Source: Ehretia macrophylla
Lineage: Eukaryota; Streptophyta; Magnoliopsida; Boraginales; Ehretiaceae
Assembly (NCBI GenBank): GCA_037974665.1
Contig: CM075768.1
Span: forward strand, 12,763,001 to 12,827,000
Length of the DNA stretch: 64,000 nt
Direction: 5' to 3'
The notes beneath the pieces are model-generated. The model saw only the letters and a list, made by a program, of their open reading frames with translations. It was not told the DNA's origin and did no database searches. Of this stretch, positions 24,148-34,482 are shown in pieces. How positions within the stretch are numbered: position 1 is the first letter of the stretch; each line of letters opens with the position of its first letter. The position numbers and the translations under genes are program-made.

Positions 24148-25901
24148 GGAATAACATACCAAGCATAGGATTTGAAATAGATTTGGGAATTTTATTCAGT
24201 TCTTAACCCATTACAGTGTACAAAATGCTACCAAAGTGTTTATTTCTTATACAGTAGAACCTCTTTAAATTAATAGCGTTGGACCATCACATTCTATTAA
24301 CTTAGCAAGATATTAATTTATCGATAAATTAATAACTATTAATTTATAGAGATATTTTTATTTTTTTGGCTTTATAGTAAACATATTATGATTATGGTGT
24401 CTTTTTTTAAAAAGTAACTTATATTTTTTATGTCCAATTTGAAAAGTATAGTAATGAGAATAAAAGATAAAATTTAATTTAGTAGGATTAGAATAAAGTT
24501 TCTCTAATCTTGTATTTAAGTTCTTGTAAGATTAGGATGAAAACTAATTTCTCTAATCTTGTATCATAATCCTTGTAAGATTATCTCAAATTTTTTTTCT
24601 TTAAATAATTAAATATGAGATTTAACTAGATTTGAAGTTCAACAAAAGGCAAGCTACTCTTGATTCATATTTTAAGAAAACCTCATAGTCAATTTATTAT
24701 ATACTTTTTAGCTAATTATTAATTTATGAAATATTTGGGTCAATAAAATACAAATGAAATTTTTTAAATGTATTATCTTATAATTTTATCGAATTTACAA
24801 ACTTTTTAAATTGGTCCCAAGTCGGGACTGGACATTTTTATTAATTAAAAGAGATTATTAATTTATCGAGTATTAATTTAAAGAAGTTCTACTGTATATC
24901 TTAAGTTTTGGATTTGTATCTATTTTTATCAAAAGTAGATGGGGTCTTGGTTGGAGTTTCCAGGAGTGATACACTTTTCTTCTTCTTCATTTTTTGTTAG
25001 GTATGATATTATGTTTGATGACTATTCTACTCTCATTTGTAGTGAAAAAGTTAACAGGTATGACTATATATCATATAGTAGAACCTCTTTAATTAATAGC
25101 GTTGGGACCACCAAATTTTATTAATTTAACGAGATATTAATTTATCGATAAATTTATAACTATTAATTTATAGAGATATTAATTTATCGATAAATTTATA
25201 ACTATTAATTTATAGAGATATTTTTAATTTTTTTTGGCTTTATAATAAACATATTATGATTATGATGTCTTTTTTTTAAAAATAACTTGTATTTTTTTGG
25301 CCCAATTTGAAAATATAAGTAATGAGAATAGAAGATAAAATTTAATTTAGTTGGATTAGAACAAAATTTTTCTAATCTTGTATCGAAGTCCTTGTAGGAT
25401 TAAGATAAGAACTAATTTTTCTAATCTTGTATCATAATCCTTGTAGGATTATCTCAATTTTTTCTCTTTAAATAATTAAATATGAAATTCAACTAGATTT
25501 GAAGTTCAACAAAAGACAAGCTACTCTTTATTCATATTTTAAGAAAATCTCATAGTCAATTTATTTTGTACTTTTTAGCTAATTATTAATTTATGAAATA
25601 TTTGGGTCAATAAAATACAAAGGAAATTTTTTAAATGTATTATCTTATAATTTTATCGAATTTATCAATTTTTTACACTGGTTTGAAGTTGGGACCGGAT
25701 ATTTTTATTAATTAAAATAGATTATTAATTTATCGAATATTAATTTAAAGAGGTTCTACTGTACTTCAAAAAGCGTGAGCTTTGAGTCTCATCTGCCTAA
25801 AGTGCAAGGGATGTGAAACAATAAGGACTATAAGAAGCTCTTACACACATTCTCTCTTGTGGCTAAGGTCTCTTAGCTGGGTCTCTCAAATTTGAAAAGA
25901 A

Positions 25902-25941
<40 letters not shown>

Positions 25942-28900
25942 TATTTACACAGCGAATCTGAGCAGAAATGGAGGAAAAACTAGTTGCTTGACTAAATAAA
26001 TTGTATTAACTAATGAAATATAAATGCATTTGGCAAAACATAATGTCAAACATATACAACTATAAGCTCACAAAGAAAAGTAGGGGAAAAAAAGAGCTCT
26101 AAGAATAAGGAAACATTTTGCTTAAAAGCATCTTATATTTATTTATTATACGAAGAAAACAAGGCTAAATACTACTTCACTTCTTAGAAACTAGTCGGAC
26201 CAATTTTTATTTTTCGAAATCAATTCCAATCTCTCACTCAACTCTCAATGAGCTACAAAATGCATGTTGTTGTCTTCTTTACATGAGAAATTTCCCAGAA
26301 ATGTTTGTTTGTCCTTTGGTCTAGTGGCATGACACTCGCAGTATTTGCGAGAGGCTGAGAGCTCGAGTCTTACTGGCTACATATATCTATATGTATAGCC
26401 TTAGACTTCCCTCTGAATCAAAAAAAAAAAAAAAAAAAAGATTTAGTTATGTTAAAGAGTCAACTGGCAATCACGATGAGTTCCATAAAAATATTGTTAT
26501 GTTGCCTGAATAAGAACTAATTGTTCGTTGTATCTTGAAAATAGGAAGAAGATCTCTCCACGGACCAACGAAGCGGCAAAATTCAATTCTTAAACTACCT
26601 TCCAATATAACAGATGGCGAACCAGGTATCGATCTTTTGCTCAATTGAGATTAGTTCCCATCAAATAGTAATGGAGTATAGCACTATTTAATCATTGCTT
26701 TCAAGTAGTAATTGGCCTGCAGAGGCATGGTGCACGAGGATAAAATTACTCTTGCGATATCGCAAATTTGACCTAAGTCCTTGAGACTTAAGGAAGTTCG
26801 CCTACTTACTATTAATGAACTTAATGAAAAAAATCACTAGGGCGAATACTAAAAAAATCAAAAAACTTTCCATAAATACAAACTAATATTTTACTCGTCA
26901 AATACAAACTCCACTGAAGATTTATTGCATGTACGTATATTCAGTTTGATAAGGCAATTGTAAAAAAATCCCAAGCTCACTGTTTTTTTTTTTCCCTCTT
27001 TAGATATAACGTCAAGAACTTGCACTTATGGATTTTTATCTTGATTATTTAGATGCCAAATTTGTCCATGCTACCATCAAGTAACTTGTGTATTTGTATG
27101 CACTTGCATGTGTGTATCTATATATATACAAAATCCATGATATACATTTGACTTTTTTTTACACTTTTAACAGATATTTTTACAATGAAGGTCAAAAGTG
27201 GGAAGACATATCTTTTACGCATTATCAATGCAGCACTTAATACTAATCAATTTTTCAAGATAGCAAGGCACAATATGACGGTTGTTGCGATAGATGGCAG
27301 TTATACCAATCCATATCCGACTGATTTGATTGTAGTCTCTCCTGGTCAAACCGTTGACGTGCTTTTAACAGCAGATCAACCACCGGGACAATACTACATG
27401 GCATCAATAGTCTATCGCACTTCAATATTTACACAAGAGAATCTCAATCCAGCAACTGGAATCCTTGTCTATGATGATGGCATATCATCATCAGTCCCAG
27501 CAGTGCCAACTTTGCCAGATATCTATGACACAGAAATAGCTCACAAATTCTTAAGTAGTTTGACCGGGCTTGTTACGGGGCCTTTTTGGGCACCAGTTCC
27601 ACGTGAGGTCGAGGAGCATATGTTTATAACAGTTGGATTTGGATTAGTTCCATGCGACCAAAATCCTACCACAATTTGTCAAGGCTTTTTTGGTCAAAAG
27701 ATAGCTGCATCATTAAACAACGTATCTTTCCTTGCACCGACCGAGTTGTCAATAGTGGAAGCCTTTTACAACAAAGTAGATGGAATTTACACTACTGATT
27801 TTCCAGATGAACCACCGGTTAAATTTGATTATGTAGATGAAGCCTATAGGTTTGATCGTATAATAAATACATTTCGGAGTATACTCATGTGGACTGCAAA
27901 ATCAACAAAAGTGAAGCAATTCAAGTATAATGCTACAGTTGAAATAGTATTTCAAGCTCAGAGTTTGTTGTCCCCAGAATCCCATCCTATGCACATACAT
28001 GGTCACAACTTTTATGTATTGGGCCAAGGGTTTGGAATTTATGATCCCTCAAAAGATGCAGCAAAACTCAACTTTGTGAACCCACAGATGCGTCACACTA
28101 TTGTTGTGCCAATTGAAGGATGGGTCGTCATTAGATTTCGAGCAGATAATCCAGGTAATTATCGTTTCTTTAATTTATTTAATCCAAATTTTGGGTATAG
28201 ATTTGTTTGATGTACGTGTTTGTGGTGTCAAAGTTGAATTGAAGGAGCATAAAATAGACCGTTAGTTACTTGAATTTACTTAAGATCTTAGTGTATTCTT
28301 TTCTGACGATGTGTGACCTTTGTGTATTTGGTGATTTTTCATGTTGTTTATTGTAGAGGATGATGATGTTTTAAGATGCTAGAATTGATATTTGCCTAAA
28401 TTTTGTGGGATTTGGGGGTAAATATTGCTCCTTTTTGTGATCTTTTATTTTTCTTCTTTGGTTATAGACAAAGCCTCCCCCAACGCCACCATCATTTAAT
28501 TATCGTAGGCTATCAAAAACGTGGACCATCATACATGACCTTCCAGTATAATTAATCCAAGTATAAGATTTAAATTTGAACTTGATAGATAAGTTGTAGA
28601 TCATGCTTTCATACATACCTTTTGGAAATTTATGTGGAATGTAACCTAGCTATGGATCCTAAATTCAACTTGCTATAATCTATATTAACTTTTTGACAGT
28701 TCGTAGATTTAGTCCGCGTAACTAGCTAGTTGATCAGGAACGACTGACTGGCTAGCTCAATCGACTGGAATAGTATTTGCTAGCCATATGCTTTAGAGGA
28801 CCATTCCATCATAGGCTAGTGTTTTCCTAATTGTCATTCTCATTGCACTAATCACTTGACCCACCTATGTACATTTTCATTATTAATGAATTCAATACAC

Positions 28901-29663
28901 ACTACTTAGCAAAAAGAAAATATTACTTTTTGTAAAAAAATGATTTGCACGAGAAACATTATGTGAAAAAGTATACATGAAAAACTTAAATATTTGTCTA
29001 AGAGGGATATATTTATTTTGAAATAAAACCAACTACTTTTTGATCTTCCAACAACTAGCATAGCCATTTGGAAAGGCAAAATGAGGGTAGAGTTAAATGA
29101 CCACTTTATCTAAAAGTTTAAGTTGTTAGATAGGGATTTTGCTTAGCTACTCATTTCTTCAACATGCCCTCTTATGTGTAGGTTAGGTAACTTTCGATTG
29201 AGCCTTACACATAAACATAATTCTACAAATGGGTGGCAGTGAGTTTTAAATCTATGACATTCTTGACACCTAGGATCGAATATTCTATTAAGTACCCTCC
29301 TCTTCTAAAAGGTTAAGTTGTCAAGGATGGATTTGTGACATTTATTTATTATTAAATCCATTAGAGAGGGGTTGATTATATTTATTTATTATTTACAACA
29401 AGTAACGTTAAGTTTCCATTTTTATACGGAGTTGTAATAGTCTATAGGTTTTACTGCAGTTTTTATGGATAAAAAGTTAAATTCAATAAATTTATATATT
29501 TTATCTTGACTTTAGACATATTTTTCTTTCAGGTGCATGGTATGTGCATTGTCACAATGAAGGACACGTTCCTATTGGTTTAGCTGGTGTTTTTATTGTT
29601 GAAAATGGACCAACTCCATCAACAATGTTACCGTCACCTCCTCAGGATCTTCCTCAATGCTAG
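18090..29663 (+). CDS. Laccase (multicopper oxidase), six exons, secreted
   Basis: Exons: 18090-18179, 18475-18626, 19209-19453, 20793-20921, 27174-28154 and 29533-29663 (90, 152, 245, 129, 981 and 131 bases). All junctions are GT-AG, giving 575 codons and TAG. The 152/245/129 exon sizes are the classical plant laccase pattern. Residues 1-22 ([15 protein letters not shown] then SVKCASA) look like a cleaved signal peptide, so it acts in the apoplast. All four copper motifs are present: HWHG (80-83), HAHS (125-128), [10 protein letters not shown] (from 476) and HCH...H (538-544), with Leu 549 at the axial type-1 copper position. Laccases oxidise phenolics with reduction of O2 to water, in lignin or flavonoid polymerisation. 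The WADGTEYI and HCHNEGH variants suggest a LAC14/15-like member, which I cannot confirm. Intron 4 is unusually long (6252 bases). An AATAAA lies at 29792. No break is seen. Confidence 0.95.
20049..20097. repeat. (CCCACA)n microsatellite in laccase intron 3
   Basis: C-tracts of three or more alternate with ACA or A. The complementary strand has many GGG runs separated by 1-3 bases and so could form a G-quadruplex. A TG-rich tract follows at about 20210-20310. Confidence 0.8.
21617..22032. mobile_element. Foldback MITE in laccase intron 4
   Basis: The left 165 bases or so (from GGGTAATTTATTGAAATGG) pair with the right 165 (ending CCATTTCGATAAATTAATTTA). Long matching blocks include GACAAAATAGTC, GAGCAAAAT and TAACGTTAGTGAGCACGTG with their complements. 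A short non-paired core lies at about 21785-21870. There is no coding capacity. Confidence 0.7.
22425..22845. repeat. Inverted/tandem repeat block in laccase intron 4
   Basis: The left third repeats units such as TTCATCTCTATTRTTT, and from about 22590 the right part repeats the complement (AATAGGGAYGAAATTGAAACTTTT) five or so times. The array folds back on itself. It resembles the internally amplified core of a foldback element; the ends are not clear. Confidence 0.6.
24059..24147. repeat. (AAT)n / (ATT)n palindromic microsatellite
   Basis: A run of AAT units turns directly into a run of ATT units, so the whole tract is self-complementary. It lies in laccase intron 4. Confidence 0.9.
24252..24894. 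mobile_element. TA-target MITE, copy A, in laccase intron 4
   Basis: The ends CAGTAGAACCTCTTTAAATT and AATTTAAAGAAGTTCTACTG are inverted repeats with one mismatch, flanked by TA on both sides (24250-24251 and 24895-24896). The TA duplication fits a Tc1/mariner-type element, but the family is not proven. The 643 bases are non-coding and very similar to copy B at 25076-25761. Confidence 0.78.
25076..25761. mobile_element. TA-target MITE, copy B, in laccase intron 4
   Basis: Same family and same orientation as copy A. The left end reads TAGTAGAACC (first base C to T) and the right end GGTTCTACTG, with TA on both sides. It is 43 bases longer than copy A because a segment around 25140-25220 (ATTAATTTATCGATAAATTT with its neighbour) occurs twice in tandem. 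Confidence 0.78.
25904..25939. repeat. (AT)n microsatellite
   Basis: An uninterrupted run of about 18 AT units in laccase intron 4. Confidence 0.95.
26310..26439 (+). mobile_element. tRNA-derived SINE in laccase intron 4
   Basis: An A-box-like TGGTCTAGTGGCATGAC and a B-box-like GAGCTCGAGTCTTAC lie about 35 bases apart. They are followed by a short body ending TTAGACTTCCCTCTGAATC and a poly(A) run at 26420-26439. The layout is that of a plant SINE with an internal RNA polymerase III promoter. Related copies lie at 56669-56940. It is not a functional tRNA gene, since the arms do not fold into a full cloverleaf. Confidence 0.72.
28155..29532. other. Laccase intron 5, nothing recognised
   Basis: A GT-AG intron of 1378 bases, AT-rich, with no clear repeat family or ORF. 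Confidence 0.6.
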
Positions 29664-30899
29664 TTGGCCTAGCAGAAATCTCCACCTTATTTTTCACTTT
29701 TCATCCATTTAGTTTTCGTGCGTAGTCCATATAATAAGTATCTTGTCTCTTTTGAATATTGTTGGATCGTCATGGTTCAAGATATGGTATAAATAAATAA
29801 ATTTCTCCACGAGGATCTTCAACCTATTATATATATAAGTGATGTCCCAATGATGAATCTTTTGAAATTGATGTCTTACAAACTTTCATTGAATGTCGAT
29901 GCATCAATCAATAAAGTTGACTCGTTTACTATCAAATTTTGATCTCACGTCTTCACTCATATTTGAGATATACTTGCACCAAGGACATGGGTCAGTGGTA
30001 ATAGATTGAAATCATTCTTACGATGTTATGAATTCGACATTTTTTATTATTTTAGAGTTTCACCTTTAATTGACATGATATATGTGTGGGACGCACAACT
30101 ACACCTGAGAATTTATCAATTGTTAATCACGTTCTAGTAGTTAAATTCTCACGTTATCCAAAAAATATATCCAAAAAATATTTTGTGATATACGTCTTTA
30201 GATAGAGCTTGAACCAATAAAATTCAACTCTCAGCAAAGAAATACTCTCCCTGGAACTGAGAGACGAAACCAATTGGAGCGAGCACTATATAATGACACA
30301 TGTTGGCCTTGGCTACTGTATGTCTAGGAAAATATTTCTAAACGTGAAAAGATCATGCAATACTTGACAATGTAATGGTGTTACGTTTCTTTTTTAGTGA
30401 ATTTCACATATTTTTTTGACGATTTATAAAGCCTGCCCCTCTATATTCTCCCTTCCCTCATCTAGATAAAAGGCAATATATTCAAGACTTATTCTATCCA
30501 TAATTTCTCTATCCCTCGACTTGCCTAAAATTTCTAGCCTTTTTCCTATAACCTCTTAATGTAATTTCTCATCTATAGTTTCATACGACTCCATTAAACA
30601 GGCCGCTTTCTTGGGGTTGATGATAATTACCCATTGTAGAATCGGATAAAGTGAAATGGAATATCATGAGCCAAAAGCACAAAAGTAATACTCTCTTCCA
30701 CAAAATCAACCATAAAATTCTTTACAGCTTCTTAACAACGAATGGGGGAAACAAGTTGTCTGGCAGTACATTGTTGGATAAGACTGAGGAGAGAGTAATG
30801 GTAAAAATGATGTACATCGCTGATATGAAAATAAGCACCGACCCGAGGCCAAATTCTGACCCGGCCATGGTCATTAAGGAAAGCCCAAATCACGAGCAA
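29664..30899. other. Laccase 3' flank and intergenic DNA
   Basis: AATAAA-like signals lie at 29792-29801 in TATAAATAAATAAATTT, a likely polyadenylation region. Beyond that no gene or repeat is recognised. Confidence 0.5.
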
Positions 30900-31760
30900 A
30901 ATGCAAAGTGGGACTCCCCTACCTCACTGCTTAACTGGTTCTTGGTGACTTGTCCCCAGAATATTCGCTATAGATCGTGGGTGCTTTCGTGTGCAGCCCA
31001 AGATCTAGCGACGTATACCACCCACGATCCCTAAACCCAGTAGAATAAATACCGCATAAACAGTTGGGAAAAGGTAATGATTCTTGCTCACATATTGCAA
31101 CTTACAAAATTGTTTGTACTACCCTCAGTTTAGTGTTCAGAGTTAATCATTGACTTGATCGTCGGAGGTAGTCCCGTGATTCCATTGTTATTTTGTAAGA
31201 ACAGAGCTCAGGTCGGTGTGCTCTAGAATTACACCTTATCAGGTTGGTACAGTCTGTGGAAACGAAAGTTCAATCTATCTGAGAACTACCATGGTCAATA
31301 TCAGAATTGACAATCAAGCCGGAGGTGATCTTCCGCTGTCTACGTGGCGGATTCAACCATCTAAGGGCCCGTTCCACCTGAGAACATGGCCTCAAGTAGT
31401 CTACGTACCCTACACTACTACACAAACAAAAGCTTATACACAACCCAATATAGCCCTCAACCCAACCACTCAGCCCTTGCCGCCATTAATTTTTCCATCT
31501 GCGCCAGGAATTTCCCTACCAGTGTCCTCAGCCATACCCCTAGCCAATATCAACATGTTGTACCGTAGGATTTTCGAGATGCAAAACACTGTAGCTCAAC
31601 TAACAGAAAACCAGTCTGCACCACATAAACAAACACTACCCCAAAACACCATACCAATTCACCCAACACCATAAAACCTACCCCTGATTTATGTAGACCA
31701 ACCACCTTATATACTCGAGAGAACTGAGAAAGTCAGGTTCTAGCCTCATGAGGAGGACAA
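30900..31760 (+). mobile_element. Fragment of another Tat-type element: LTR end, primer site, start of gag
   Basis: The sequence TTGATCGTCGGAGG (about 31155) is like the downstream part of Tat LTRs. About 75 bases on, GGTTGGTACAGTCTGTGGAAAC (31241 onward) looks like a mutated form of the primer site and leader I recall preceding gag in this group (TTGGCGCCGTCTGTGGGAA). An open stretch at 31216-31674 follows with an acidic coiled-coil-like motif (RRIFEMQNTVAQLTENQ), as at the start of Gag. It ends without protease or RT, so it is a truncated fragment. The left limit inside the LTR is uncertain. Confidence 0.5.
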
Positions 31761-32690
31761 CCGAGGGTCATCAAGGTTGATAAATCGCGTGGCTCAATAA
31801 ACACAAGTCTTCAATCTCATTCATGCTATTAGTCATACTTTATAGGGCCCAACAATATACAGACAGGCCTAACTTGAAGAAAAGAATATAGAGCAACACA
31901 TGGGCCAAACTAAAGCCCAAACGAAAAACACAATAGCTAGAGTTATACAAAGTAAGGCTAGGTCCGACGAAAACCAAATCCGAAATACACAAAGCCCAGC
32001 CCACCACTAGAAACCCTAGGTACAGCTCGGAGAACCCAACTGCACACCAACGCCAACAAGGAGAGCTACCGGACAAAGCCATCTGATCAACACTAACCAC
32101 ACCAAAAGAAAAGGGCCACAACACTCAACCAACACTAGCTAAGCAACAACACACACCTAGTAAAAGCTCTAAGGTAATGCCACAAACGTGGTAGTCAACT
32201 TTAGAGCAAGCTGACACGAAATAAAGAGAAAGGGCCTTGCCAGCCCAAGGGAGAAAGACGGTCTGGACCATAAGCCGGACACAAACCAACAGTCACGACC
32301 TACAAAGTTGGAAGAAGCCACCAAAAGCCCTCCAAACAACCTAAAGGAAGAGGTGGGAAACAACCATAGAGCAACCATAAGAAGTGAGGTAGGAAACCAC
32401 CATGGGCGCGAAAAGCAAAACAGCTGAGAAAGCACCCAAGAAACCTCAATCCCAACAAAACCGTGAGAGCACAACATCAAACACCCAGATCTGTACAAAG
32501 AAACATAAATATCAAAAAAAGGAAAAAAACGAGAACGAGAGGGAGGGAATGGGAGTAGTGCCACCGACCAAAGGCTGGGGCACAAGAAAAGCGAGGACCA
32601 AGGTGCGCAACGATAGTAGCGAAAGTAGAGAGAAAAAAGGAAAGAGGTTGTTGTTAGTCATACCATCATTTCATGAACACCTTTAAAGCA
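31761..32690. other. Unassigned segment with overlapping weak ORFs
   Basis: Open stretches occur on both strands (31840-32585 on the -, 32402-32686 on the +) without recognisable domains. The base composition is purine-rich on the + strand and richer in G+C than the surroundings, so this is probably part of an old transposon. No poly(A), LTR or inverted termini were found. Confidence 0.35.
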
Positions 32691-33300
32691 TGACACCAAG
32701 GGATACATACTCTAAATTAATGACTTGTACAATTAAATTGTTTACTATTCATATCCCATGAGTGTCACTAATGGGTATTATAGGCTCCCACTAAGCCTAG
32801 GTGTGTGACGTATCATTATCCTTTATTATAAATCACATATAGGATATTTTGATGTACATTTCTTATCGAGTTTATTGTACACAAAACATTCATGTAATTT
32901 TGCACTCACAATATTTCATAAAAAGCAAAACAACTTGCTTCTCATGCACATATTCATTTACTGTGTGTATGGGTATCACTCACTTAACGATTATTAGTAG
33001 TGGATATTATTGACCCTAGTAGGCTTGGTGAGTGAATCACCATTTCCCTTAGGATAAATCATATACATGGAACATTTCAAGTATATATCTTGCCGACATA
33101 CAAATGGATATCATTATCCCTTAGGATAAATCCTACACATAGAACGTGTCAAATACATAACTTGTTAGGCTTATCATACACACTTATCATGTGTGTCATT
33201 TGTAGACAATTATCACAACTTAATCTCAAGATTGTTACAAATGAGTGTTATTAGCCTGCACTAGACATGGGTGAGTGACATAGCATTATTCCTTAGGGTA
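32690..33300. repeat. Degenerate tandem repeat
   Basis: A unit of roughly 200-270 bases recurs three times in diverged form. Shared pieces are GTRTCACT, ATTATTGRCYC, CTAGGYGTGTGAC and CCTTAGGATAAATCAYATA (around 32765, 32965 and 33240). The repeats are old and non-coding. Confidence 0.45.
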
Positions 33301-33735
33301 AATTGTTTTAGGGGTCATTGAACTATTTTATTAGTTCAATTTTGACCATCGAATTATTTTTTACTTTAAAAGGATCATCAATTTTTCAGAATAGTGTCAT
33401 TTTAGTCCTTCATGTTAAATTTCGTTAAAAACCCTTAATGGAGAAGGGTTGAATTATAAATAAATAAAATATGGGTACTTTAAATTCATTTTTTATAAAA
33501 AAGAACAAATATATTTACTTCTTTATTTTCTCTATTTTCTTTTTTCCTTTATTTACTTCCTCCTTGTCTCCTCCTTCCCACTCATTTCTTCATATTCTTT
33601 GTTTTAAGGGTAATTTTGAATGGTTAAAACATTTTCCAGTACTTCAACCCTTTTTTTTTGTTTTTTTTTCCAATTTATGCTTTGTATGATTTTATACAAA
33701 ATGGTCAAGAGAATACATAATATTATAATCCCGCT

Positions 33736-33986
33736 TAGCCATTACAGTTCCATAAAATTGTATCAATCTTAGCCATTACGGTTCCATAAAATTGTATCAA
33801 TCTTTAACAAAAAAGCAAACTACATAAACTTTCATCATCAACAGCAATCCATAAATAGACGAGTAAAGCTTAAATTGTATCAATCTTAGCCATTACAATT
33901 CCATAAAATTGTATCAATCTTTAACACAAAAGCAAACTACATAAATTTTCATCATCAACAGCAATCCATAAATATACGAGTAAAGC
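33736..33986. repeat. Tandem duplication, about 115-base unit
   Basis: TTAGCCATTAC then CCATAAAATTGTATCAATC occurs at 33738, 33772 and 33887. The last two are followed by the same 70 bases up to ACGAGTAAAGC. There is one partial and two nearly full units. Confidence 0.8.
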
Positions 33987-34482
33987 CAATGTTGTAACTG
34001 TTTAACAAAAAACATCAAACCAATCTAAAAAAATATTAGTTATTTTCAAAAAGCTAATTGCACTCCATAATTACGCTAACATCGTGTCCTCAAAAGTGGT
34101 GATTTTTTTTTTTGGGTCAAGAAGTATGTTGTATGCATCAAAACAAAAATGCACAATAATTGTGCTCTTCATCCCTATGCCATAAAGAATAAAACAATCA
34201 AAATAAATAACATGTGTAAGAGTAAGCAAAACATAATGACAAAATTATATGAAATACTGTATACGTCTACGACACTACACATATCATTAAAGTAAAGGTC
34301 TAAAACTAAATTAAACAAAATACTACCCAAAAAAAACATAACCTTAACTAGATTAAAATACTACCCAAAAAGACTACACTTTTAGTTATAAAAGCGGTTA
34401 GAAATCATATTCATAAAGGAATAATTTGTTAGGCATTACAAACTTCCGATTCATAAAATTAGCAGCAATTCTGAGCAGCTTA
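33987..34482. other. Flank of the long-LTR element, nothing recognised
   Basis: AT-rich with no ORF of interest. It would have been continuous with 43956 onward before the retrotransposon inserted at GCTTA. Confidence 0.5.

Noticed and set aside
26310..26390. tRNA gene
   Set aside because: A- and B-box-like words are present but no complete cloverleaf or acceptor stem. A poly(A) tail shows it is a SINE.
27185..28210. 341-codon ORF starting at Met as a short laccase gene
   Set aside because: It is exon 5 of the six-exon laccase. The upstream exons splice in phase and supply the signal peptide and two copper motifs.
31840..32686. Overlapping ORFs on both strands as host genes
   Set aside because: No domain, no splice pattern and biased composition. 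More likely old transposon DNA, but not proven.
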